Shown here in pieces: positions 46,744 through 54,679 of a stretch of 64,000 nt of DNA. Numbering within the stretch: the stretch's first letter is position 1; the number at the start of each line of letters is the position of its first letter. The stretch comes from Aestuariispira insulae (GTDB taxonomy: Bacteria > Pseudomonadota > Alphaproteobacteria > UBA8366 > Aestuariispiraceae). The notes under the pieces are model-generated. The model did no database searches, was not told the origin of the DNA, and saw nothing but the letters and a program-made list of their open reading frames with translations. The DNA lies in the NCBI RefSeq assembly GCF_003385955.1, contig NZ_QRDW01000015.1, positions 1 through 64,000 of the forward strand, written 5' to 3'. Both the position numbers and the translations under genes were made by a program.

Positions 46744-47973
46744 TTATTTTTGTGCTGAGAATGTGATATCCTTGGCAAGCAGATCCGCCAAAGAAACATC
46801 CGGATAATGTCGGTTCACATGGGAGAGTATTTTGCGATCGAGCATGCCCGCGCGTGCGCTATCCCCAATGCTTTCACTCCAGCTTTGAATAGAAAACCCA
46901 GCATCAGCGAGTGAACGCTGTAACGAGCGAATAGTAATACTCCGATTGAGAGCATTGCTGTTCCAGGATAGTGCAGCGTCAGCCTCATGCGATCGAAATT
47001 CCCTAATATAGCGCTCGTAATCTTTTTCGCTCAATGCCGCATGCAACCATGGAGCATCAAGAATACCCAGCGCATGCGCCCCATTCTCAGACCAGAAATG
47101 GTTCAAACTGTGCAACATCCAGCCCCCAGGTCTCAAAAGGCGGTGCATCTCGGAAAACGCCTTATCCAAATCCTGGATATGCTCCAGACAACTGATCGAA
47201 ACGATCATGTCAAAGCTACAATCCGGCAATGCTGGGCATTCTGTAACATCCCCTGTCACAAATTCAACACCGGCATCCGCGTTCGCCGAGACCATGCTCC
47301 GAACACGGGTGACTTGGGAGTAATTTCGGTCAGAACCATAATTATTGTCTAATCCGGTCACCCTATGCCCCAAACGCCTGTAAGCAAGCGTAGAAAGACC
47401 AAAACCGCACCCCACGTCCAGGATGCGCTGTGATTTTCCGGCAAGATCAGGAAGATGCGCGCCAATCCGTTCTCGCGCAGCATTCGTCAACTGCACCACC
47501 ATGTTTTCATAATGACTTGCCGGTATCCGCGGAACCGCTTCCCCCAGATCATTAAGCGTTCCTTCAACAAAGAGATCTTCATGCTCTCTTAATATCGGTA
47601 GCGCAAAGTCACGGATATCATCAAGAGAGGCCGTAATGGTTCTCGTGCCGATCAATTGGTTGAACCGCTCAAGAATTTCATCTGGCAATTTGCGGCTGTT
47701 CTTAACAAAGCTTACATTATCCAGCGACTCTGCCCATCTCCAACCTGGTTTCACAGCATATCGATAATCATCATACACAGGAAACCGATTTCCATCACTG
47801 TCCTCAAACTCGCCAAAGCTCTTTCCCTTCGGCAATTCAACTCGGCTCAGAAGTCGGATATTTGCTTGTTCAAAAGGCAGACCATTTCTTGATCGGCGGA
47901 TTTCGAGACCAACACGCCTTAATCCATCTTTCGCAAACTTTTTTGCTTGAGTAACTACAGACAAAGCAGACAC
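46744..47973 (-). CDS. SAM-dependent methyltransferase with N-terminal extension
   Basis: A 409-residue protein with a class I methyltransferase core. KSQRILDVGCGFGLSTLAYR is motif I, HRVTGLDNNYGSDRNYSQV the acidic loop, and FDMIVSISCLEHIQDLDKAF plus LLRPGGWMLHSLNHFWSENG the LEH and post-core segments. About 170 residues precede motif I and contain no domain I recognise. It may methylate a glycan or lipid-linked intermediate. It is followed 10 bases later by a putative glycosyltransferase and preceded by a 114-base gap before the acetyltransferase gene. Confidence 0.88.
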   Translation of the reverse strand: MSALSVVTQAKKFAKDGLRRVGLEIRRSRNGLPFEQANIRLLSRVELPKGKSFGEFEDSDGNRFPVYDDYRYAVKPGWRWAESLDNVSFVKNSRKLPDEILERFNQLIGTRTITASLDDIRDFALPILREHEDLFVEGTLNDLGEAVPRIPASHYENMVVQLTNAARERIGAHLPDLAGKSQRILDVGCGFGLSTLAYRRLGHRVTGLDNNYGSDRNYSQVTRVRSMVSANADAGVEFVTGDVTECPALPDCSFDMIVSISCLEHIQDLDKAFSEMHRLLRPGGWMLHSLNHFWSENGAHALGILDAPWLHAALSEKDYERYIREFRSHEADAALSWNSNALNRSITIRSLQRSLADAGFSIQSWSESIGDSARAGMLDRKILSHVNRHYPDVSLADLLAKDITFSAQK

Positions 47974-48087
47974 ATTCCCTATTCAAACGTTTTTGTTTCG
48001 AGATAGTTTGTTGATCTAGTCTACTTGAATAGACAAACCTCGGGCCTTCAAGAGCCATCAGCTATCGTTCATTTTCCTCCATTCGCA

Positions 48088-48657
48088 TCAGGCATCAGGC
48101 ACAAACTCTTCAGGAAACAAGCCGAATAAGATTCGATCAGTATATTTTCCATTAATCATTGCATGTTGGCGTAAGACGCCCTCTTGATGAAAGCCCAAGC
48201 TTTTGAAGCAGCGGCACATTGCCATATTGGTCTCATTCGTGCTCGCACATAGCCTACGTAGCGACAGTCGTTCGAAAGCATAACGTGCAGCCAGTGAAAC
48301 GGCCTTCTTAGACAGCCCTTTCCCAATAAAATCCTGGTGACCGATCATGATTCCGACTTCCGCTTGACGCATTCGCCAATCAATCCCCAACAGCCGTAAA
48401 GTTCCAATAAAAACGCCTGTTTCTTTATGAATAATTGCAAAAAACGCATCATTTTTGCTGATAAAAAGGTTCCGAACGTATTCTTCAACCTTATTAAATT
48501 GAAGCGGCATTAGATATTCAATTCGATTGATACCAGAGACAACGTCGGGATTTCTCAACCACGAAAAATATGTTGGGTCAAACAGGTGTTTTTCTTGAAA
48601 TTCTTCAAGAATGATTGAACTGCCCTCGATCGTAAGGCCTTGAATGTCTTCTGTCAT
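48088..48657 (-). CDS. GNAT-family N-acetyltransferase (RimJ/RimL-like)
   Basis: A 189-residue acetyltransferase. FIGTLRLLGIDWRMRQAEVG is the beta-4 strand, GIMIGHQDFIGKGLSKKAVS (QxxGxG/A-type acetyl-CoA loop as Q-D-F-I-G-K-G) is motif A, and CASTNETNMAMCRCFKSLGF is motif B. In bacterial nonulosonic-acid pathways a GNAT protein (PseH type) acetylates an amino sugar, so an amino-sugar acceptor is plausible here. Serine/alanine protein acetylation is an alternative for the RimJ/L group. It lies 15 bases downstream of the GT42/DUF115-like gene. Confidence 0.88.
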   Translation of the reverse strand: MTEDIQGLTIEGSSIILEEFQEKHLFDPTYFSWLRNPDVVSGINRIEYLMPLQFNKVEEYVRNLFISKNDAFFAIIHKETGVFIGTLRLLGIDWRMRQAEVGIMIGHQDFIGKGLSKKAVSLAARYAFERLSLRRLCASTNETNMAMCRCFKSLGFHQEGVLRQHAMINGKYTDRILFGLFPEEFVPDA

Positions 48658-48672
48658 TTTTGAACCTCTTCC

Positions 48673-49638
48673 CTACTGCGGACGGCTATCCGAATGTCTT
48701 CCATCATATACCGACAAGACCTGGGATAGGAGCGATTTAGGATTATAGACTTGTATCTCGACGCCATTCACCTGAAATTCCGCGTTCCATCTGGAAATCA
48801 GATCGAGAATTCCTGCTGTCGCGGTGCTGTGAGCCTCGTCAAATCGCTGCCCCCTATCCGTAACCGCAGATATTTCCTGCTTGCCTGTTACGTAGTCTGT
48901 ATAGATTGTCTCATCGTCACGAAGCCAGAAGTATCTCGAATCATAAAGATCAACCCCAACAAGGACTATTCTTTTCCACTCCATACAGTAGGCAAATGAG
49001 ATCGCATCGCAAAGAGTTCCGACACCGTGGCAAACATAGTCAGGCTGATTTGGGTCTGGAGATGAACTTTCCTTCAGTGTTTTAAACTGAAAGATCTTTG
49101 TACCTTTCGCAAAATACCCATCACCAACCAGCGTATTTCCAAAAAAAGCACGGAAATCATGCTGCACAACAAATGTTGTATTCCGATACTCATCTTTTCC
49201 ATCAATCAGAGAAATGAACTCTTCGGATATCTCCGCAGCGATCTCCGGATCTGTCACCCCTTCACGCCAGCCTCGGATCAAATGATAATCAGACCGCACC
49301 CAATCCTGCCTGACGAAATGGTTAAAGCCCATCGTGTCATGCATTGCGATCCTGCGCCATTCTTCAGCAGAAATATCGTTTAAGGAATATCCAGAACCGA
49401 AAATAAAAATCGTTTCCGATTTTTTACTTTGCTTGATTTCTTCATGGGAAAGGTTTCGATACCGAGACTTCCGGAACTTAGATTTCGTATGGGCGCGTAG
49501 CAAATATGCATTCAGTTGGACATAATTTCCGAAACCGTGTTCCCGAATTCGCGCCACCGCCCCAAATGCGTTTTGCACAAATCTAGTACGAACAACAGGC
49601 CTCAAGATATCTCTAATCATCTGCCAAGAAATCCTCAC
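48673..49638 (-). CDS. Putative CMP-sugar transferase (GT42/DUF115-like)
   Basis: A 321-residue protein I cannot assign firmly. FIFGSGYSLNDISAEEW is an N-terminal G-S-G-x-S-L nucleotide-binding-like loop, followed by MGFNHFVRQDWVRSDYHLI. The middle has CHGVGTLCDAISFAYCMEWK then RIVLVGVDLYDSRYFW, and the end FDEAHSTATAGILDLISRW with a conserved-looking His. The same order of features (GxGxSL, N-x-F, a G-V/T helix then 'GVDLY', and a late His) occurs in GT42 sialyltransferases and the DUF115/Maf nonulosonate-transferase group, from memory. Its start overlaps the stop of the neuA-like gene by 4 bases, which supports use of a CMP-sugar. Confidence in transferase activity is moderate. Confidence 0.55.
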   Translation of the reverse strand: MRISWQMIRDILRPVVRTRFVQNAFGAVARIREHGFGNYVQLNAYLLRAHTKSKFRKSRYRNLSHEEIKQSKKSETIFIFGSGYSLNDISAEEWRRIAMHDTMGFNHFVRQDWVRSDYHLIRGWREGVTDPEIAAEISEEFISLIDGKDEYRNTTFVVQHDFRAFFGNTLVGDGYFAKGTKIFQFKTLKESSSPDPNQPDYVCHGVGTLCDAISFAYCMEWKRIVLVGVDLYDSRYFWLRDDETIYTDYVTGKQEISAVTDRGQRFDEAHSTATAGILDLISRWNAEFQVNGVEIQVYNPKSLLSQVLSVYDGRHSDSRPQ

Positions 49639-50345
49639 ACCAGACCTGGATTGTTCAAATACACTTCAGCCAGCAGAAAATCTTTGAGATTATCAATATC
49701 TAACCCGTTACGTGCATCAGTGAGATAAGCAAAGGTCTTGTCAGTCAGGAAAGACTGTTCTTTCCGGAAATGCTCCCATTCCGACAAACAAACTGAGCCT
49801 GACAGTTGGAAAAACTGCGGCAACTCCTGACGGTTCTTTGTTCGGATAGCAGGATCAATAAAGTCGCGCATGCTTTGGCTTTCAGGTAAGGCATTCGCCT
49901 GCCAAGGATGATGATCACATTCGCGAACAGTAAAAATCGCCTTGGCGTCATCATTTTCCACCAAAGCCTCAAGACAAGCATCCACTTCTGCGGCATCGCG
50001 AAGCGGTGTGGTTGGTACGAGCACCATCACATAATCATATGCTCCCTCCTCAGCCTCGACCCAATCCATAGCATGTAGAATGGCGTCTTCCTGTTTGGAT
50101 AGATCTCCGGCAAGAGATTCCGGACGGATAAATGGGGCTTCTGCGCCATATGCAACGGCAGTATCAACGATGTCTTGGGAATCGGAACTAACTATGATAC
50201 GGTCAACATAGTGCGAATCACGGGCTGCTTCGATCGTATAGGCGATTAAAGGCTTCCCCATCAATGGCTTGATGTTTTTGCCTGGCAGCCCCTTAGAACC
50301 ACCACGCGCCGTAATCACCACTAGTACCTTTTTATTTTCAATCAT
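49635..50345 (-). CDS. neuA: CMP-nonulosonate cytidylyltransferase (NeuA-like)
   Basis: A 236-residue nucleotidyltransferase. VLVVITARGGSKGLPGKNIK (residues about 6-25) is the CTP-binding signature of NeuA, PseF and LegF enzymes. LMGKPLIAYTIEAARDS and DRIIVSSDSQDIVDTAVAYG follow, and VLVPTTPLRDAAEVDACLEAL is the LQPTSPLR equivalent. It should activate a nonulosonic acid as its CMP derivative. I chose the ATG at 50345; a frame extending 16 codons upstream overlaps the HD gene. It is 2 bases after that gene and overlaps the putative transferase gene by 4 bases. Whether the sugar is sialic, legionaminic or another acid cannot be told. Confidence 0.92.
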   Translation of the reverse strand: MIENKKVLVVITARGGSKGLPGKNIKPLMGKPLIAYTIEAARDSHYVDRIIVSSDSQDIVDTAVAYGAEAPFIRPESLAGDLSKQEDAILHAMDWVEAEEGAYDYVMVLVPTTPLRDAAEVDACLEALVENDDAKAIFTVRECDHHPWQANALPESQSMRDFIDPAIRTKNRQELPQFFQLSGSVCLSEWEHFRKEQSFLTDKTFAYLTDARNGLDIDNLKDFLLAEVYLNNPGLV

Positions 50346-50347
50346 TT

Positions 50348-51070
50348 TCACGCCATATGTTGCGCAATGAACCTGTCCAGCTGATCCTTGCAATCGGGCC
50401 TGTAACCTGCGGTTTCCTGGAATTCAGCAACAGCAGTGAAATAATCACCGAACGGTTTGGAGAGCCTGTATGCCATGGGGGCCACAAATTGCTTTGCCAA
50501 GGCGACATAGCTCGATTTAACCGAGGGATCTTCGATAATCTGGGCACCAAACAAATTGTCGAGTTTGTCACAACAACGCACTAGCGACAAAGCCGGCCCC
50601 CAGCCTTCGATCGCACTGTAAAACCCGGCTAAATACTCTGGGTCTTCTTCATAACGGCGGTCAATTGTGAGCAGCCCGATTGCCGTCTGAATACGTTTTG
50701 AGTAGCCCGCATCACGCAAATCAATTTTCGTCAGGCTGGTAATCTCAAAAAGATTGTGCATCAGTGCGATTTCAATGGTCTCGGCACAAGGTTTCGACAT
50801 CATTTGCGCAACACAGCACGCAACCCGCAACGGATGGCTGAGATATGCGATCATTGAGGGATGATGTTCATTCTCCGGTTCCAACCGATAAACGAATGCG
50901 AGCGTATCAGATAGTTTCTTTCTGGACTGATCATCTAGCTTTTTTGCGCCAAAGACCTCAAGTTCATCTCTGATTGGTTTGGGAGGCACAAGCATGGAGC
51001 CAAGCTTCCTATCCACTTCTTCTTCAACTGAGCCAAAGGGCAGTGTGATTTGAAAATCAGAAACCGCCAT
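50348..51070 (-). CDS. Degenerate HD-domain protein (RelA/SpoT-like hydrolase fold)
   Basis: A 240-residue helical protein. HHPSMIAYLSHPLRVACCVA then IEIALMHNLFEITSLTKIDL resemble the HPLxVA ... AALLHDVVEDT core of Rel/Spo-type HD hydrolases. The metal-binding HD pair has become HN (Met-His-Asn), and the ED pair has become EI, so canonical metal-dependent hydrolysis is doubtful. RTAIGLLTIDRRYEEDPEYL follows, with the helix found after the HD core in that family, then VRCCDKLDNLFGAQIIEDPS with the conserved 'K-L-x-D/N' segment. Its start overlaps the upstream SDR gene by 14 bases and its end is 2 bases from neuA. Function is unknown; a phosphatase-like role would be speculation. Confidence 0.7.
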   Translation of the reverse strand: MAVSDFQITLPFGSVEEEVDRKLGSMLVPPKPIRDELEVFGAKKLDDQSRKKLSDTLAFVYRLEPENEHHPSMIAYLSHPLRVACCVAQMMSKPCAETIEIALMHNLFEITSLTKIDLRDAGYSKRIQTAIGLLTIDRRYEEDPEYLAGFYSAIEGWGPALSLVRCCDKLDNLFGAQIIEDPSVKSSYVALAKQFVAPMAYRLSKPFGDYFTAVAEFQETAGYRPDCKDQLDRFIAQHMA

Positions 51071-51863
51071 GGGAAGCACCGCCATCAAGGGGGATTGCTG
51101 TACCGGTCAGGTAACCAGCCGCTTCAGACGCCATAAAAAGAATCATCTGAGAGAACTCTTCAGGGGAAGCAATATGCTGGATCGGCAGCGTTTTACCGAT
51201 ACGCACACATGCCTCTTCCAGAGTTTCTCCGGTGGTCTCAATTTCCTCACGAATAAAGGAGAACGCTCGTTCGGTCAGCACGCCACCGGTCAAAATCGTG
51301 TTAACGGTAATGCCAAACGGCCCTAGATCGCGCGATAGTGTCTTGGAAAGAGCCACCACCCCGGCCCGGGTGACATTTGAGAGGACCATACCGGATTCGG
51401 GTTCCTTCGCGGTTAAGGATGTCAAGTTGATGATCCGGCCCCAGTTATTCTTCTTCATGCCAGGCACAACAAGCTTGGCCAGCCGGATCACACTCAACAT
51501 ATTCCGGTTGATGGCACCGTCCCATTGTTCTTCGGTCATTTCAAGCGTATCGCCTGACGGCGGGCCGCCATTATTGTTAACGAGAATGCTAATTTCGTCC
51601 GAGAAATGCGAGGCTGTGGAACTAGTCAGTTCCTTGAGAAAAGAAGGATCCCCGATGTCACCCACCATTGCATACAAACGATCTGCACCATGCGGAGACA
51701 TTTTTTCGATCGCTTCATCTAGCCCGTCTTGGTTTCGCGCGCAAATGGAGACATTGGCGCCCATACGATGGAGGTTCTGGGCAATTCCGAAACCGATCCC
51801 TTTGCTGCCTGCGGTTACCAGGGCTGTTTTCCCGGAAAAGTCGATAATCATAGGGCTGTCCAT
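51057..51863 (-). CDS. SDR-family protein lacking the catalytic Tyr and Lys
   Basis: A 268-residue protein with SDR nucleotide-binding features: KTALVTAGSKGIGFGIAQNL (TGxxxGxG) and ISILVNNNGGPPSGDTLEM (NNxG). The catalytic triad is broken. Aligning GRIINLTSLTAKEPESGMVL then SNVTRAGVVALSKTLSRDLG without gaps to FabG puts Ser at the Tyr position and Arg at the Lys position, while the Ser is kept. This variant occurs in a recognisable group of SDRs. It may act as a binding or scaffolding protein or use different chemistry. Gene order places it between the kinase gene (5 bases upstream) and the HD gene (overlap 14 bases). Confidence 0.88.
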   Translation of the reverse strand: MDSPMIIDFSGKTALVTAGSKGIGFGIAQNLHRMGANVSICARNQDGLDEAIEKMSPHGADRLYAMVGDIGDPSFLKELTSSTASHFSDEISILVNNNGGPPSGDTLEMTEEQWDGAINRNMLSVIRLAKLVVPGMKKNNWGRIINLTSLTAKEPESGMVLSNVTRAGVVALSKTLSRDLGPFGITVNTILTGGVLTERAFSFIREEIETTGETLEEACVRIGKTLPIQHIASPEEFSQMILFMASEAAGYLTGTAIPLDGGASHGGF

Positions 51864-51868
51864 CTGTG

Positions 51869-52933
51869 TCAGTGATTGGCAAAAATAAATTCAATTTCGT
51901 GTAAGGAGACCAGGTGTTTGGGCAATGCAAAATTCTGCCTCAGATCGCCGCGCAACAGCCAGCCAGACAAGATTTCATATATCAAGCTCAATACTTGATA
52001 ACAAGCGCCAAGCCGGAGCATATGTGCATCAACCCTCTCCGCCGGAAAAGAACTGTTCCAGTTTTCAATCCACATCGCCAATTGTTCACGCGCCTGCTTT
52101 CTTCTGTCAGCAACCGGACAGTCCACCAAGCTTTGTCGAATGAGTTTGAGTGCTGCAAATCCATTGGCCGCTAACATTGAATGCGGCTTCACATCTTCAA
52201 AATCCAGGATGCAGGCCAGTTTTTCGCCTGAGAAGAGAAGGTTATGCGGATGATAATCCGTATGCATTAGTTTCACATTCCCCCGCAGAATTTCCTTACC
52301 ATTGATCACCGAATACACCGCCTCCTTCAAGTACTGACGGTTATCAAGGAAAACGGCCGCATTCTCTACCGATGGATCAATGTTTTGATCGGATTCATCT
52401 GTACAAAATTCAATCAGTTTATCAAGAAATCCCAACTCCAATCCATGTTCATTGCAAGACTGATCCCTTAAATCGGCAAACGCCTTTGACAGTCGGGAGA
52501 ATCCAATTGAAGCTGATTTCAGTTGAGCAGCACCTCCAGTATAATAGCAACCTGGAATATACGCATAGCGAACCCAGGTCTTGCCTTCGACAAGATGACT
52601 CCAACTTCCGTTATATGCATGAACCGTCCTCGCCGCAGGCAATCCGGCCGAGCGAAGCGCCTCACTCAATTCCGCTTCGTAAGCAAAGCGTGCCCGTCGA
52701 TCACCGGAACTCGCCTTCAGTATCAATGTTTCTCCGGGCGTTTCGACCCGATAGTTTCTGTTAAATATCCCGGGTGTTCGGATTCTTTTGATGGATGGTA
52801 GAACAGATGGCGGAAAGTTGTAGCCATCCTCAAGAACAGAAAGAACAGTCGCGACCTCATCAGAGTCGGGAGAAAGAAGGTCCGCCACAACCGACCTGCA
52901 GGAAAGATTATTCGGCGCAAAAAGCTCTGCCAT
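51869..52933 (-). CDS. APH/choline-kinase-like small-molecule kinase
   Basis: A 354-residue kinase of the aminoglycoside phosphotransferase fold. LILKASSGDRRARFAYEAEL includes the ATP-binding Lys and the Glu of the helix. VKLMHTDYHPHNLLFSGEKL is the HxDxxxxN catalytic loop, and ACILDFEDVKPHSML is the metal-binding D-F-E/D. All catalytic residues are present. The substrate may be an amino alcohol, a sugar or an amino sugar; choline and ethanolamine kinases are relatives. The ATG at 52933 overlaps the stop of the exonuclease gene (TGATG), so the two are translationally coupled. Its activity in this locus is inferred to be a sugar or carrier phosphorylation step. Confidence 0.85.
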   Translation of the reverse strand: MAELFAPNNLSCRSVVADLLSPDSDEVATVLSVLEDGYNFPPSVLPSIKRIRTPGIFNRNYRVETPGETLILKASSGDRRARFAYEAELSEALRSAGLPAARTVHAYNGSWSHLVEGKTWVRYAYIPGCYYTGGAAQLKSASIGFSRLSKAFADLRDQSCNEHGLELGFLDKLIEFCTDESDQNIDPSVENAAVFLDNRQYLKEAVYSVINGKEILRGNVKLMHTDYHPHNLLFSGEKLACILDFEDVKPHSMLAANGFAALKLIRQSLVDCPVADRRKQAREQLAMWIENWNSSFPAERVDAHMLRLGACYQVLSLIYEILSGWLLRGDLRQNFALPKHLVSLHEIEFIFANH

Positions 52934-53499
52934 CAAATCAACTTCTGTTTTGGGAACACTCCTTTTCCCATACAGCGCATAAAACACTCCCGAACAACCA
53001 GAGCGTCAAACAAAGCCTCATGCCGCTGTCCAGAAACAGAATGTTCGATAAAATTGCCTCGATCCAGATCAGGATCAAGTCCTGCCAAAGCAAATATTGT
53101 CGTCAGATCAAAATGTGCAGCATGATTTAAATAGTCCGGCAGACAGTAGAGATTGTGAAAATATTCACGATCCGGATAGGCCTTATGCCATAGCTCGAAC
53201 AACAGTATCAGATCGTGTGTTTTGCCGAAGGATACAAGGGAGACTGATTGCTTTTTGCGATAGGACTCGAACCAGTCAGCCAGTATTCGAAAACCTTCCT
53301 CCTGGCTCACCGATTCCCTCTCATCAATATGGGCTAGGACATTCTCTTCAAGCCATGGCGTAACCTGATTGCGGTCATAATCATTGAAAGAAAGATAGAT
53401 TTTTTCATCCCCCTCTCCAACTATCCCCAGAGAAACAAGCGTTGTAAATTTGTGCTCGCCGGTGAATTCCGCATCGATGAACGCAAGAACATTTCTCAT
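52933..53499 (-). CDS. DEDDh-type 3'-5' exonuclease-like protein
   Basis: A 188-residue RNase H-fold protein. NVLAFIDAEFTGEHKFTTLV carries the DxE of motif I, SLVSFGKTHDLILLFELWHK the second Asp region, and SVSGQRHEALFDALVVRECF the HxxxxD of motif III. This is the full DEDDh set expected for exonucleases. No additional domain is visible, so it is a short, single-domain nuclease like those related to oligoribonuclease or DnaQ. It is tightly coupled to the kinase gene by a TGATG overlap and lies 10 bases after the amidotransferase gene. A nuclease inside a sugar-nucleotide pathway is unexpected; nucleotide trimming or an unrelated housekeeping role are possibilities. Confidence 0.75.
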   Translation of the reverse strand: MRNVLAFIDAEFTGEHKFTTLVSLGIVGEGDEKIYLSFNDYDRNQVTPWLEENVLAHIDERESVSQEEGFRILADWFESYRKKQSVSLVSFGKTHDLILLFELWHKAYPDREYFHNLYCLPDYLNHAAHFDLTTIFALAGLDPDLDRGNFIEHSVSGQRHEALFDALVVRECFMRCMGKGVFPKQKLI

Positions 53500-53509
53500 C
53501 GCGCCACCG

Positions 53510-54640
53510 TCAGTCCCAAAGATTGTCTTTTACCCAATTGCCCATCGAATCCTTGCGCCAGACACGCGGGTCCCTGAACCTGTCCGCAATTTCCCAGAAC
53601 TCTTCTTCACGCATCTCGACATAATCAAGCCAATAATAGAGATCATCCGAAACGACATCGTCATATTTCCGGACCATCTCCACCCCGGTCTCGCGATCCA
53701 TATAACCGGTCCGAATATCCTTTGAAGCATGATCCGATGCCCGACCATAACCGAACTTGATGAATTTCAGCAGGTCGTGAATTCCGTTTTCATATCGGTC
53801 ATCCAGGTTTGAAATATTCCGATAAGTGCGCTCAAACGGTCGACTTGGCATTTTCCAGCCATATTTTTCATGCGCCATTTTTGCGTGAGCGTTCGGATCC
53901 CATTTAAAATAGTTACCAATATAAAGTCCCCGGACCCCAACATTTATGATTTCCTCATCAGTTGGATATTTTGCCCAGTTCATATCACGCTCGGTCAACG
54001 GGTCCTCCGGATCATCAAGCATATCATACCATTCATAACCGCGAACAGAATGCTCATGACGGACGCGGGCGCTGAATTCAACGAAATCGTCGGGGCCATG
54101 CATGCCGGAAAGATCCCAGGCCGTCTCTCCCCAGATGATCAGCGGAATATTGAATTTGACCGCTATCTGAATCGGGGTGGTATAAATCCCACAGTGGGCC
54201 TGCCAATTCATATCGCCCATTTTCTTGAAACAGATACGATTGAGCTTTTTGATCACGTCGACACTTGGGCCATATATGATATGATCAGCATCGAAAACAT
54301 GGCGCATCCTGTCTCGGTTATAGTCGGCCACAGGAAGATAGTTGTTTCCGTGATAGGTCATCAAAAGCGGTTTAAGACCAAACTCGGTAGCCATGATATG
54401 CGTTTGATAATAGCTATCCTTGCCACCACTTACAGGGATGAGACAGTCGAAATCGCCACCATTCCTGTTCTTGAGGATCATATCCACGATCCGTTCGAAT
54501 CGTTTTCTGCGCTGCGCCCAGAAGTCCGGAGTTAGTGCTTCAAATTCTTCAAAAGACCGGCAGCTGGAACAAACACCTTCTTCATCCAAAGACAAATTGA
54601 CTGCGACTTCTGGATAGACACAACGGGTACAATATTTCAT
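53510..54640 (-). CDS. N-acetyl sugar amidotransferase (WbpG/PseA-like)
   Basis: A 376-residue PP-loop enzyme. The N-terminal zinc-like CTRCVYPEVAVNL ... CSSCRSFEEFEAL segment (two CxxC pairs) is followed by FDCLIPVSGGKDSYYQTHIM, the ATP pyrophosphatase SGGKDS motif near residue 80. IIWGETAWDLSGMHGPDDFV and IRTGYMDRETGVEMVRKYDD follow. The family adds nitrogen to an N-acetyl sugar, making an acetamidino group in B-band O-antigen or flagellin glycans. It takes ammonia from a HisH/HisF pair, and both are encoded next door. I use the ATG at 54640; a TTG just upstream is in frame. Confidence is high for family and moderate for product. Confidence 0.9.
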   Translation of the reverse strand: MKYCTRCVYPEVAVNLSLDEEGVCSSCRSFEEFEALTPDFWAQRRKRFERIVDMILKNRNGGDFDCLIPVSGGKDSYYQTHIMATEFGLKPLLMTYHGNNYLPVADYNRDRMRHVFDADHIIYGPSVDVIKKLNRICFKKMGDMNWQAHCGIYTTPIQIAVKFNIPLIIWGETAWDLSGMHGPDDFVEFSARVRHEHSVRGYEWYDMLDDPEDPLTERDMNWAKYPTDEEIINVGVRGLYIGNYFKWDPNAHAKMAHEKYGWKMPSRPFERTYRNISNLDDRYENGIHDLLKFIKFGYGRASDHASKDIRTGYMDRETGVEMVRKYDDVVSDDLYYWLDYVEMREEEFWEIADRFRDPRVWRKDSMGNWVKDNLWD

Positions 54641-54679
54641 CAAACTAACTCTTCTGAAAGGATGCCGGCTACTATGAGA

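Noticed and set aside
52933-53499. Toxin-antitoxin or defence system made of the exonuclease, kinase and HD proteins
   Set aside because: A nuclease with a kinase and HD protein could hint at defence, but all neighbours are glycan genes, the nuclease is of the general DEDDh type, and no sensor or antitoxin partner is visible.
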